Source of the DNA: Clostridium sp. TW13
GTDB taxonomy: Bacteria; Bacillota; Clostridia; Clostridiales; Clostridiaceae
Length of the DNA stretch: 64,000 nt
Reading direction: 5' to 3'
Assembly: GCF_024345225.1 (NCBI RefSeq)
Contig: NZ_BROD01000001.1
Span: forward strand, 496,001 to 560,000
Below, piece by piece: positions 54,864-63,115 of this stretch (positions are counted from its first letter, which is position 1; the number at the start of each line of letters is the position of its first letter). The notes beneath the pieces are model-generated. The model was not told the DNA's origin. It saw only the letters and a list, made by a program, of their open reading frames with translations, and ran no database searches. Position numbers and translations under genes: made by a program.

Positions 54864-55190
54864 TTACCAAGATGGTTTAGCATCAAAGCTAGAGCATTCT
54901 GTTTCAGTGTATATATGAGCATCATCTCCAGCTACCTGTATAGAATCTAAATTACATAGCTTATTTTCATTATGTCCACAGCTTGTAACATTGCAGGTAA
55001 GAGCATCACATGGCCCTGAAGAATTAGTATTGTTAGTTAAACTGCTATATTCACATTTATTTAAGAATGAACCACATACAGTTCCTGCCTCAGTAGATGC
55101 AGTGGCACCTCCAATATCCACTCTGTTTGAATAGCAAAGTCCAGTTTTATTATGAGAACAATTTGATACACTGCAAGTAATTTTTTGCAT
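54864..55190 (-). CDS. DUF1540 domain protein, two copies
   Basis: A 108-residue Cys-rich cytoplasmic protein with two DUF1540 units: ITCSVSNCSHNKTGLCY..C and LTCNVTSCGHNENKLCN..C, each with four Cys and a His that probably bind metal. A linker (53-62) rich in Asn/Ser separates them. Common in clostridia, often sporulation-linked; function unknown. AGGAGTGAG before ATG. Confidence 0.92.
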   Translation of the reverse strand: MQKITCSVSNCSHNKTGLCYSNRVDIGGATASTEAGTVCGSFLNKCEYSSLTNNTNSSGPCDALTCNVTSCGHNENKLCNLDSIQVAGDDAHIYTETECSSFDAKPSW

Positions 55191-55278
55191 AAAGACTCAC
55201 TCCTTTATATAAGTTTTAAAATATTTTTATTAGGTATCTGAAAGTATATAGGTTTATATACTATTCTATTTGGACTTA

Positions 55279-55839
55279 TTATTTATTTTCGGACACCTTA
55301 CTAAAGTATCTATCAAGTAAGCCTTTGAAAGCTCTACCATGTCTTGCTTCATCCTTACACATTTCATGAACTGTATCATGAATTGCATCAAGATTTTTTT
55401 GTTTAGCTATAGTAGCTAGCTTCTTTTTACCTTCACAGGCACCATATTCAGCTTCAACTCTAGCAGATAAGTTGGACTTAGTATCAGCAACTACTACTTC
55501 ACCTAAAAGTTCAGCAAATTTAGCAGCATGTTCTGCTTCTTCAAAGGCTATTCTCTTATAAGCCTCACCAACCTCAGGATAACCTTCACGATCAGCTTGA
55601 CGAGACATTGCAAGATACATTCCAACCTCAGTGCATTCTCCCATGAAGTTAGCTCTTAATCCTTCTAATAATTCATCATCACAGCCTTCTGCAACTCCTA
55701 TTCTGTGCTCATCAGCGAAGTTCAATTCATCTGTCATTTCTTTAAACTTATCAGCCCCGGCTTTACAAATAGGGCAAATTTCTGGTGGATTATCTCCTTC
55801 ATGGACATAACCACATACAGTACAAATAAATTTTTTCAT
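55279..55839 (-). CDS. Reverse rubrerythrin (peroxide reductase)
   Basis: A 186-residue non-haem diiron protein for reducing H2O2 in anaerobes. The rubredoxin-like domain is N-terminal ([10 protein letters not shown]...CPICKAG), the reverse of classical rubrerythrin, followed by the four-helix diiron domain with [29 protein letters not shown] and CKDEARHG supplying the Glu/His ligands. GGAGGG before ATG. Reverse rubrerythrins of Clostridium are major peroxide and oxygen scavengers, often PerR-regulated; no clear PerR box was found. Confidence 0.93.
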   Translation of the reverse strand: MKKFICTVCGYVHEGDNPPEICPICKAGADKFKEMTDELNFADEHRIGVAEGCDDELLEGLRANFMGECTEVGMYLAMSRQADREGYPEVGEAYKRIAFEEAEHAAKFAELLGEVVVADTKSNLSARVEAEYGACEGKKKLATIAKQKNLDAIHDTVHEMCKDEARHGRAFKGLLDRYFSKVSENK

Positions 55840-56174
55840 TTATAGTCCCTCCATAGCAATAAATTAGTTGTTAAAGGTACAAAAACCTAATTAATATTAT
55901 TCTCTATTGAATTAAAAATTATTTGCATTTTTTATTATCTAATATGATATTGAAAATTATTATATGAAAGACATAGAAGTACGAAAGAGTTTGAAATAAA
56001 ATTTTATGCGATTAGTGTAGAAGTAGTTTTATTTAATTTTATAAAAATGTATAATATATTATAAATGGGAGTTTAAATAAAAAATGGGTAAGTATTCAAA
56101 TTTGGCATTACTACATTAAAGTTTTGTGGTAAATGGCTTGATAATATAAAAATTAGAATTATAGGAGGGTTAAC
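55840..56174. other. Divergent intergenic region, rubrerythrin and lemA
   Basis: 335 bp, AT-rich, carrying the promoters of both divergent genes. Nothing else recognisable; no clear PerR-type dyad. Confidence 0.5.
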
Positions 56175-56744
56175 ATGAGGACAAGCAGAAGGTTATTAGC
56201 AGGAATTGTATTGGTAATATTTCTTCTAGGGGTAGTGATAGTGAATAAGTATAATAGTTTGGTAAGGCTTGAGGAGAATGTAAATACAGCCTCATCAAAC
56301 ATAGATACTAAGCTGCAAAGAAGAAATGATTTAATCCCAAATGTAGTGAATACAGTAAAGGGGTATGCAAAGCAAGAAAAAGGTGTTATAGATAGTGTGA
56401 CAAATGCAAGAACCAAATTGGCAGGAGCATCAACTACTGAAGACAAGGTTAAGGCAGATAGTGAATTATCAAGTGCAATTTCAAAATTATTAGTTGTAGT
56501 TGAAAATTATCCGGATTTAAAATCAAGTCAGAATTTTAGAGATTTGACTGTTGAATTAGAAGGAGCAGAAAATAGAATAGCAATAGCAAGAAAGGATTAT
56601 AATGCTGCTGCTAATGATTATAATGTAAAGAGAAGGACCTTTCCTACTAATATAGTAGCAAATATATTTGGTTTTAAAGAAAAAGCTTTGTACAAGGCAA
56701 GTGAAGGAGCGCAGAATGTACCTTCTGTGGATTTTTCTAAATAA
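56175..56744 (+). CDS. LemA family protein
   Basis: A 189-residue membrane-anchored protein: one N-terminal helix (about 7-25), then the helical LemA domain with LVRLEENVNTASSNIDTKLQRRNDLIPNVVNTVKGYA (pattern NVxxxWSxIDVxLxxRxDLIPNLVxTV). AGGAGGG before ATG. The TPM-domain gene follows with its ATG overlapping this stop codon, a common pair whose function is unclear. Confidence 0.93.
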   Translation: MRTSRRLLAGIVLVIFLLGVVIVNKYNSLVRLEENVNTASSNIDTKLQRRNDLIPNVVNTVKGYAKQEKGVIDSVTNARTKLAGASTTEDKVKADSELSSAISKLLVVVENYPDLKSSQNFRDLTVELEGAENRIAIARKDYNAAANDYNVKRRTFPTNIVANIFGFKEKALYKASEGAQNVPSVDFSK

Positions 56745-57562
56745 TGAGGTGGGTAAATAAGGTTAGGATATTTTGTATAGTTATAATATTACTTGTAGTA
56801 GGAATAGTACTTCCTACTACAGTAAATGCAGAGGGACAGTATCCAAAACCTACAATGTATAAGTATGTAAATGATTATACAGGTTTATTAAATCAAGGAG
56901 ATACTGATAAGCTTGTATCTTTAGCAAGAGAATTAGAAGATAAAACAGGTGCAGAAGCTGCTATAGTTGTAATAGGTACATTGAATGGACATTCCATAGA
57001 AGAATACGCAAATGGTTTATTTAGAGAATGGGGTATAGGAAAGAAAGACAAAAACAATGGATTACTTATACTTATAGTTAAGAATGATAGGAAATATAGA
57101 GTTGAAGTTGGTACTGGTCTTGAAGGGGTATTACCTGATCTAAAGTGCAAAGATATAATGGAAACTTATGCTACTCCAAAATTTAAGAATGATAAATATG
57201 CAGAAGGCTTAATAAACTCTTATTCAGTTTTTTGTGATAGTATTGCAAAGGCGAAAAATCTTACTTTAGATAATTCTCTACATGTAAAAGAACCTAGCAT
57301 TCAAACACAGTTATCTGATTCCCTAGGAGCTTTAAAAGATAAATTTGTAGATTCATTTGATATTGGAAAATATGGATTTTTTTTAATTTGCCTTGTTGCA
57401 TTGTTTAAAAATAGAAAAAAATATATGTCTAGGCGTTCACATAGCTTCTTTGGTACGTCATATAGTGATTCAGACAGTAGTTCTGACTCTGGGTCAGGCT
57501 CTGATTCATCAGATTTTGGCGGTGGTTCATCTGATGGTGGAGGATCTAGTGGAGATTGGTAG
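56744..57562 (+). CDS. TPM-domain (YgcG family) membrane protein
   Basis: A 272-residue exported protein: N-terminal signal/anchor (8-29), TPM domain (about 40-180) with YVNDYTGLLNQGDTDKL, EDKTGAEAAIVVIGTL, NNGLLILIVKNDRKYRVEVG, a second helix near 213-225, and a Ser/Gly-rich tail ending GGGSSDGGGSSGDW, usual for this family. ATG overlaps the lemA stop by one base. Proposed acid phosphatase-like fold; cell role unknown. Confidence 0.92.
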   Translation: MRWVNKVRIFCIVIILLVVGIVLPTTVNAEGQYPKPTMYKYVNDYTGLLNQGDTDKLVSLARELEDKTGAEAAIVVIGTLNGHSIEEYANGLFREWGIGKKDKNNGLLILIVKNDRKYRVEVGTGLEGVLPDLKCKDIMETYATPKFKNDKYAEGLINSYSVFCDSIAKAKNLTLDNSLHVKEPSIQTQLSDSLGALKDKFVDSFDIGKYGFFLICLVALFKNRKKYMSRRSHSFFGTSYSDSDSSSDSGSGSDSSDFGGGSSDGGGSSGDW

Positions 57563-57640
57563 AGTAGGTGGACAAGATGCATCCATATATGATTGGAATC
57601 ATAAATAATAATATTAAAAAGTAATAATCATACTATTGTG

Positions 57641-57675
57641 AATGGAGAAGGTTTAGATACTTTCTCCATTTTTGC
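57641..57675 (+). terminator. Terminator after the lemA/TPM operon
   Basis: AATGGAGAA and TTCTCCATT pair over 12 bases, followed by five T. Confidence 0.85.
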
Positions 57676-57706
57676 TATATATATTTTTATTGATATAAAC
57701 TTCAAG

Positions 57707-58804
57707 TTATTTTAGGAGGCTCTTGCTATAAATTCTTACTACATCTTCTAAAGACACTTCTTCTGGGTGGTTCTTCAATTTACCTTTGTTAGAAACAAAA
57801 GCCTGTGAATATTCTACTATTTCTTCAGTAGTTATATCGATATCTACTTTAAATAATTTTGTGAAGATTTCTTCTAATTCATTTAAGGTATTGAATCCAA
57901 GAATATTTAGCATTTTGTTAACCTTTGTTTTATCCTTAAAAGTTCTTAAATATTCTATTGTTAATACTCCATTAGCCAAGCCATGGGGAAGTCCTTTAAA
58001 ATATGTAAGTGAGTATCCCATGCCATGAGGTAGTGATGTTCCAGTTTGAGATATTTGTATTCCTGCTAAAGTTGAGGCTAACATAACTTTACTTCTAAAT
58101 TCCTTATCTAAATCTTTATTTACAAGCTTTTCAAAGCAATATTTAAATAACTCAAATCCTCTTTCACCATAAAGTTCAGACATATAGGTGCTATTTGTAT
58201 TTAGATAACCTTCAACTAAATGAGTAAAGGCATCAATAGCTGTATTTACAGTTATATTATAAGGTAAGTTAAAGGTATATTTGCTATCAAGAAAGGCAGC
58301 TACAGGAAATACTGATTGGCCTAAATTTTTCTTTGTTTTTTCCTTATTTGAAGTTACAATACTGTATTGAGTGACTTCTGAACCTGTTCCAGAAGTTGTT
58401 GCAACTGCAACCACAGGGATACTTTCTAATTGCTTTCCATCAAAGATATTATCCATATTAATTTCTGGATTTTTTATAAAAACAGCCATAGCCTTTGAAG
58501 CATCCATAGGGGAACCTCCACCTATACCTATGACAAAATCTACATTATTGGTTTTACCGATAGTACTTCCTTTTTCAATAGTTTCTAAAGAAGGGTTCTC
58601 TTCCACTTCATCAAAAAGAATATGTTCTATTCCCACCTCAGAAAGTGCCTTAACAACATCATCATATGAACCATTCTTTTTTGCAGAGCTTCTTCCTGTA
58701 ACAATTAAAGCTTTGCTTCCTATATTATTAAAAACTTCTTTGTTTCTTAAAACTGATTCTTCACCGAAATATATTTTAGTAGGCATTGAATATTTAAAAT
58801 CCAT
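57707..58804 (-). CDS. Iron-containing alcohol dehydrogenase
   Basis: A 365-residue group III dehydrogenase: NAD(P) loop GIGGGSPMDASKA, TTSGTGSEVT, and the metal ligands Asp and His in DAFTHLVEGYL plus LPHGMGYSL and GLPHGLANG (two His). Interconverts alcohols and aldehydes, NAD(P)H-dependent; in clostridia such enzymes act in butanol/ethanol formation or propanediol metabolism. AAGGATGATG before ATG. A perfect inverted repeat lies 60 bp upstream. Confidence 0.93.
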   Translation of the reverse strand: MDFKYSMPTKIYFGEESVLRNKEVFNNIGSKALIVTGRSSAKKNGSYDDVVKALSEVGIEHILFDEVEENPSLETIEKGSTIGKTNNVDFVIGIGGGSPMDASKAMAVFIKNPEINMDNIFDGKQLESIPVVAVATTSGTGSEVTQYSIVTSNKEKTKKNLGQSVFPVAAFLDSKYTFNLPYNITVNTAIDAFTHLVEGYLNTNSTYMSELYGERGFELFKYCFEKLVNKDLDKEFRSKVMLASTLAGIQISQTGTSLPHGMGYSLTYFKGLPHGLANGVLTIEYLRTFKDKTKVNKMLNILGFNTLNELEEIFTKLFKVDIDITTEEIVEYSQAFVSNKGKLKNHPEEVSLEDVVRIYSKSLLK

Positions 58805-58863
58805 AAATCATCATCCTTTCAATTTGTAAGTATTATAAAAATGCTATAGGTATATTATACAAT

Positions 58864-58893
58864 TTGTTTTCAATATTGTGTAATTGAAAACAA
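58864..58893. promoter_or_regulatory. Inverted repeat before alcohol dehydrogenase
   Basis: TTGTTTTCAAT and ATTGAAAACAA are separated by eight bases, 60 bp before the start codon. It is a candidate regulator site; the spacing does not fit the Rex consensus. Confidence 0.5.
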
Positions 58894-59032
58894 TGATGAT
58901 TATTATCTAAGATTATGAAAAGAAAAATTTTTCACAATATGATTTAATTGTGCATAAAATATTTTTTGGATTTATTGATAATATTGTTTAAGAAGAAATT
59001 TATAATGAGAAAGGTAAACTTATTTGTAAATA

Positions 59033-59072
59033 GTGTTAAGTATTGTTAAATTAGTATAACAATATTTAACAC
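59033..59072. promoter_or_regulatory. 40-bp near-perfect palindrome
   Basis: GTGTTAAGTATTGTTA and TAACAATATTTAACAC, 15 of 16 positions complementary, around eight bases. It lies 85 bp before the start of the membrane protein gene and may be an operator for a dimeric or tetrameric repressor. Confidence 0.55.
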
Positions 59073-59157
59073 AAAGTTTATTAATAAACAATATTGATAT
59101 ACTACCATATAATTAATATTTTGATTATATTAATTTGTGAGAAGGTGGGTTTTTAAT

Positions 59158-59757
59158 ATGGTGGAAGAAAAGAGAGGTAAGAATATAAAAAATAAATTTA
59201 CAAGTTTATATGCATTTATTATTTTACTGGTGATTATGATATTAAGTTCTGTTTTTATAGTGGTACATCCCATAGCTTCATCCCCTGATGGAGAGGCTGC
59301 AGGGTATATTATCTGTGAAATATTTAGGAATCTTTATATTCCAAGTGTTGCAGCTATGATAACTATTGCTGCTGGATTGATAATAAAATTTATATATTTA
59401 AATATTAAATCAGACACTAAAATGGATAAGTCTACTGGCATTTCTGGTAAAAATGTATTTATATTATTGGCAGTAGTTCTTATTATTTTCTGTTTTTCAT
59501 TTAAGAATATAAAGAATATAGGAAATCTAATAATGGATATACCATGTGTAGTAGAAGCTAATTATTCAACTACAGAAGGAGTGGTGAAATTTTACGAAGA
59601 TAGACATGAGTCTTTGGTAAATTACCACATGAATGTTAATGGAATTATGTTTTCAGGAGGTTATTCATATGGAGAAAAATTATATGAAGGAAGTAAGTAT
59701 AACGTTCAGTACCTTCCTCATTCAAAATATGTTGTGAATTTTCAGAGAATGGTGTAA
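59158..59757 (+). CDS. Hypothetical membrane protein
   Basis: A 199-residue protein with three helices (about 15-35, 50-75, 95-115) and an external C-terminal part with repeated strands (VVEANYSTTEGVVKFYEDRHESLVNYHMNVNG, read as VVEANYSTTEG and YHMNVNGIMFSGGYSY), like the DUF3592-type beta domain. GAAGGTGG before the ATG at 59158, which is preferred to an upstream in-frame ATG at 59137. No function known. Confidence 0.8.
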   Translation: MVEEKRGKNIKNKFTSLYAFIILLVIMILSSVFIVVHPIASSPDGEAAGYIICEIFRNLYIPSVAAMITIAAGLIIKFIYLNIKSDTKMDKSTGISGKNVFILLAVVLIIFCFSFKNIKNIGNLIMDIPCVVEANYSTTEGVVKFYEDRHESLVNYHMNVNGIMFSGGYSYGEKLYEGSKYNVQYLPHSKYVVNFQRMV

Positions 59758-59784
59758 TTTAAAGTGAATAATTCAGGTCCTTTC

Positions 59785-59819
59785 TTCCCTTAGACTTAGG
59801 TTTAAGGGAATTTTTATTT
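59785..59819 (+). terminator. Terminator after hypothetical membrane protein gene
   Basis: TTCCCTTA and TAAGGGAA pair over ten bases, followed by five T. Confidence 0.75.
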
Positions 59820-59829
59820 GGAAGTATAT

Positions 59830-60135
59830 TTTGTATCCCCATCTGAATCTTAGTTGAACTTACACCCTCAAGGGGTACCTCGTCCAGGAGCGTGCAGCCG
59901 TTATCTCCAACTTAAGCAAATAAGTGAAAGCCAAAATCTATGATTTGGTTACTTGAACTTAGTTAACTAATGAATTAGTTAACTTCATTAAAATCAATTT
60001 AGTGTGAATCGGTTAAGCAGACATCTCAAATCTATGATTTGATAATGGTCGCTTACTCTGTGAGTACTCATCTGACTTTAGGAAGATGAGTTTCATATAA
60101 GATTGGAGTGTTACGGATGCTAGCTATCGGATAAA
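59830..60135 (+). ncRNA. Candidate structured RNA or repeat element
   Basis: Locally GC-richer (CCTCGTCCAGGAGCGTGCAG region) than the AT-rich surroundings and dense in stems: CAAATC/GATTTG with a TAT loop at 60027-60041, a very similar CCAAAATC/GATTTGG hairpin at 59931-59948, GTTAACTAAT/ATTAGTTAAC at 59962-59983, and ACTCATCT/AGATGAGT at 60066-60091. The two AATCTATGATTTG units are a repeat in themselves. No open frame and no known RNA family recognised. Strand is assumed from the flanking genes. Confidence 0.4.
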
Positions 60136-60343
60136 ATCGTCAACAATTAAATGCTATTGAAATCTTAGTGAATCTTAAGAATTATATGTATAAAATCTTA
60201 AAAAAATCAATTTAAAATAAGAAAATAGACAAGTGCATCAAATACATTTTCTTGTTTTTAAGAGAAAAAGTTCATTATTTATGAATGTGAATAAATTTGT
60301 TATGTATTTGCATGCTACTAAACTAATGAGGATGGGGATTCGT

Positions 60344-60976
60344 ATGAAAAAAAGAAATAAAATAATTATGACTTTAATTTTTTGGATAATAATTGTGCTT
60401 ATTTTATATAGCATGGGATTACTTACAACAGATTTTAATAAGATTAATCTTATTATTGGGGACAATCCAATTAAGATGAGATTTTTATTTGTATTATTCT
60501 CAACGGTGAGAATAGCATTTTTTATTCCTCAAACTATTTTTACTATTGGGGGAAGTATGGTATTTGGCCCATATGAGGGATTTTTTCTATCAATTTTATC
60601 CTTAGTAATTTCACATAGCATTTTGTATGCTATTGGAATATTTTTTGAAAAACAATTATTAGGAGAAGGGTTCTTTGAAAAAAATAAAGAGAACATAACA
60701 GTTCTTAGCAAGCATGGCTATAAAGTTTTAGCATTAGGAGTAGCTTGCCCAGTAACTCCTTCGGATTTCATGACTATTTTAGCTGCATGTATAAAATTGA
60801 ACTATAAAAAATCAATTCTAACAGTGTTAATAGCTAGTGCTCCTATGACATTTTTGTATGGATTTTTAGGAAATGGATTCAAGGAGACAGCTATTTTTAG
60901 GATTTTTGTGGCTATTGTAATTGTTTTGGTATCATATTACACCTTTCGTATATGGAACAAAATTAAAAAGTCTTAA
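60344..60976 (+). CDS. TVP38/TMEM64 (VTT-domain) membrane protein
   Basis: A 210-residue integral membrane protein of the VTT/DedA-like superfamily: about five helices, with FFIPQTIFTIGGSMVFGPYEGFF (read as IPQTIFTIGGSMVFGPYEG) and the return segment GVACPVTPSDFMTILAACIKLNYKK. The start is at 60344, after GAGGATGGGG; longer frames are open upstream to 60233 without a site. Family members are scramblase-like lipid transporters. Confidence 0.88.
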   Translation: MKKRNKIIMTLIFWIIIVLILYSMGLLTTDFNKINLIIGDNPIKMRFLFVLFSTVRIAFFIPQTIFTIGGSMVFGPYEGFFLSILSLVISHSILYAIGIFFEKQLLGEGFFEKNKENITVLSKHGYKVLALGVACPVTPSDFMTILAACIKLNYKKSILTVLIASAPMTFLYGFLGNGFKETAIFRIFVAIVIVLVSYYTFRIWNKIKKS

Positions 60977-61057
60977 GAATTCTTAATGTTTTTTTGGGTA
61001 AAAGCTTAAGATTTATATTTTATACTTTTCTCATGTTGATTATGGGGGGAAGATAAA

Positions 61058-61615
61058 ATGGAAAGTAATAATTTTATAAAACAATATATAAGAAATCCAA
61101 AAACAGTAGGTGCTGTAGCACCAAGTTCAGAAAAATTAGCCAATAGAATGGTTGAAGATATTAATTTCATAAATGCTTCATGCATTGTTGAATATGGACC
61201 AGGAACTGGCGTTTTCACAGAAAAAATATTAAATAAGAAGAAGGATAGCACGATATTTATAGCTATAGAATATAACGCTGAATTTTATAAGATATTAAAA
61301 GACAAGTTTAAAAATGAGACAAACTTTATACTAATAAATGATTCAGCTGAGAATTTAAAAGAATATTTAAATAAATACAATATTGATAAGGTTGACTATA
61401 TTGTTTCAGGACTGCCATTTGCAAGTTTACCTGATGCTATGAGTCAAAGGATATTATCAGTTACAAAAGAAATATTAAAAGGTAAAAGTAGGTTTATAAC
61501 TTTTCAATATACTTTATTTAAAATGAAGCTATTTAGAAAATATTTCGGGGAAATTAAAAGAAAGAAAGTACTTTTAAATCTACCACCAGCTTATGTTTTA
61601 GAATGTAAAAACTAG
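61058..61615 (+). CDS. SAM-dependent methyltransferase (phospholipid/PmtA- or KsgA-like)
   Basis: A 185-residue class I methyltransferase: FIRNPKTVGAVAPSSEKLANRM start, motif I VEYGPGTGVFTEKIL, AIEYNAEFY (acidic ribose site), IVSGLPFASLP (motif IV), FITFQYTLFK. This is like the short rRNA-adenine-methylase-type proteins often annotated as phospholipid N-methyltransferase. GGGGGGAAG before ATG. Between two membrane-lipid genes, so a lipid substrate is plausible but unproven. Confidence 0.85.
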   Translation: MESNNFIKQYIRNPKTVGAVAPSSEKLANRMVEDINFINASCIVEYGPGTGVFTEKILNKKKDSTIFIAIEYNAEFYKILKDKFKNETNFILINDSAENLKEYLNKYNIDKVDYIVSGLPFASLPDAMSQRILSVTKEILKGKSRFITFQYTLFKMKLFRKYFGEIKRKKVLLNLPPAYVLECKN

Positions 61616-61714
61616 GCAGAATATAGAGTGCTAAAAGCATGTTTTTAATTGGAAATTAAAGAGTTTTAGGCAAAAAATTAGTATACCGATATAAACTTAG
61701 TATGGAGGGATTGA

Positions 61715-62293
61715 GTGTATTTAAATGCCTTAAAAAAAATAAATAGATTTGATAATTATATTTTATGTTCTATTAAGAAATATATACAAAATAAATATTT
61801 AGATATATTAATGCCTATAATAACATCTATGGGAAACTTGGGTGGTATTTGGATTTTAATAGCAGTAACTATATCTGTAGATAAAAAGCAGAAATTAATT
61901 GTATATGTAGTAATACTTACATTAATAATAAGTACCATTGTTGGAGAAGGAGTAATAAAAAATATAGTAAGACGAGTTAGACCTTGTAATCAATATAATA
62001 ATGTTAGTCTTTTGATTTCTAGGCCTTTATCTTATTCTTTTCCTTCAGGCCATACGTTGTCTTCTTTTGCTGCTGCAGAAGTGTTGTCTGTGCATTATGC
62101 TCAATATAAGTTTATTTTCATTGGTATAGCATTTCTTATAGCTTTATCAAGGGTATATTTGAATGTACATTATCCAACTGATATTATAGCAGGCATTATC
62201 TTGGGAATATTATGTTCAAGATTAATGTTAATAATTTTACAGTTAGGATATGTACAAAAGATTTCCTTATTAATAGGAGTATATTACTCGTAA
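61715..62293 (+). CDS. PAP2-family phosphatase
   Basis: A 192-residue membrane phosphatase with about five helices. The acid-phosphatase triad is complete: KNIVRRVRPC (Lys-x6-Arg-Pro), SFPSGHT (Pro-Ser-Gly-His) and SRVYLNVHYPTD (Ser-Arg-x5-His-x3-Asp). It probably acts on undecaprenyl or lipid phosphates at the outer face. Start GTG at 61715 with GGAGGG eight bases upstream. Lies just upstream of the two-component genes. Confidence 0.92.
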   Translation: MYLNALKKINRFDNYILCSIKKYIQNKYLDILMPIITSMGNLGGIWILIAVTISVDKKQKLIVYVVILTLIISTIVGEGVIKNIVRRVRPCNQYNNVSLLISRPLSYSFPSGHTLSSFAAAEVLSVHYAQYKFIFIGIAFLIALSRVYLNVHYPTDIIAGIILGILCSRLMLIILQLGYVQKISLLIGVYYS

Positions 62294-62434
62294 AGTAAGT
62301 TTTTATAATGATGTAAAGAAAAAATAATGAGATAGTACGCATTTTTTACTAGTATTGAAGAATGAAATTTTTCAATATAAAAATTATTAATTTATCTAAG
62401 AAAAAATATTTAGAGAAGAAAAGGAAGTACATAT

Positions 62435-63115
62435 ATGGAGACAAATATTTTGGTTGTAGATGATGATAAGGATATTCGAAATTTAATCAAAGTCTATCTT
62501 GGAAATGAAGGGTATAATATTGAGGAGGCTTCTAATGGTGCTGAAGCCTTAATTAAGATTAATGAGAATGATTTTGATTTAGTTATTTTAGATGTGATGA
62601 TGCCAATTCTTGATGGCATAAGTGCTTGTATGAAAATTAGAGAAAATTATACTATGCCTATAATATTTTTATCTGCAAAAGATGAAGAAATTCACAAGAT
62701 ACAGGGGTTAACAGTAGGTGCGGATGATTATATCACTAAACCATTTGGCTCTATGGAGTTTATAGCCAGAGTAAAGGCTCAACTTAGAAGATATAAAAAG
62801 TTTAACGAGCTTCAAAATATCAATTTTGTTACTATTGAAGATTTAACTATTAATTTTGATACTCATGAGGTAGCCGTAAAAGGAAAGCAAGTTAAACTTA
62901 CCCCAAAGGAATTCGCAATATTAGAATGTTTGGCTAAAAATAGAGGTATGGTATTTTCTGTTGAGAAGTTATACGAGATTATTTGGAACGAGAAATTTGC
63001 AGTATCAGATACTTCAATTATGGTTCATATAACAAATCTAAGGCAAAAAATCGAACCCAATCCCAAAAGTCCTAAATATGTTAAGACTGTTTGGGGAGTT
63101 GGCTATAAGATATGA
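62435..63115 (+). CDS. OmpR/PhoB-type response regulator (VanR-like)
   Basis: A 226-residue regulator: receiver domain (acidic DDD at 9-11, phospho-acceptor Asp53 in LVILDVMMP, SAKDE, ITKPF Lys) and winged-helix DNA-binding domain (about 130-226: LTPKEFAILECLAKN, WGVGYKI). GAAAAGGAAG before ATG. The sensor kinase ATG overlaps the stop codon (ATGA), so the two are coupled. Confidence 0.95.
   Translation: METNILVVDDDKDIRNLIKVYLGNEGYNIEEASNGAEALIKINENDFDLVILDVMMPILDGISACMKIRENYTMPIIFLSAKDEEIHKIQGLTVGADDYITKPFGSMEFIARVKAQLRRYKKFNELQNINFVTIEDLTINFDTHEVAVKGKQVKLTPKEFAILECLAKNRGMVFSVEKLYEIIWNEKFAVSDTSIMVHITNLRQKIEPNPKSPKYVKTVWGVGYKI

Larger units (their letters stand above)
58805..59157. other. Divergent intergenic region with two dyads
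   Basis: 353 bp between the divergent alcohol dehydrogenase and membrane protein genes. It holds a perfect 11-bp-arm repeat near the dehydrogenase and a 40-bp palindrome nearer the membrane protein gene. No gene. Confidence 0.55.
59758..60343. other. Intergenic region holding a structured non-coding stretch
   Basis: 586 bp: a terminator (59785-59819), then a roughly 300-bp stretch of higher GC than its surroundings with several strong hairpins (see the separate entry), then the leader of the next gene. No protein-coding frame fits. Confidence 0.7.

Noticed and set aside
59041-59062. Rex-type operator inside the 40-bp palindrome
   Set aside because: TTGTTA and TAACAA are eight bases apart, so the site is too long for the TTGTTAA-N4-TTAACAA consensus.
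59870-59930. tRNA or rRNA fragment in the GC-richer stretch
   Set aside because: No cloverleaf, no T-loop GTTCRA signal and no CCA; only hairpins.
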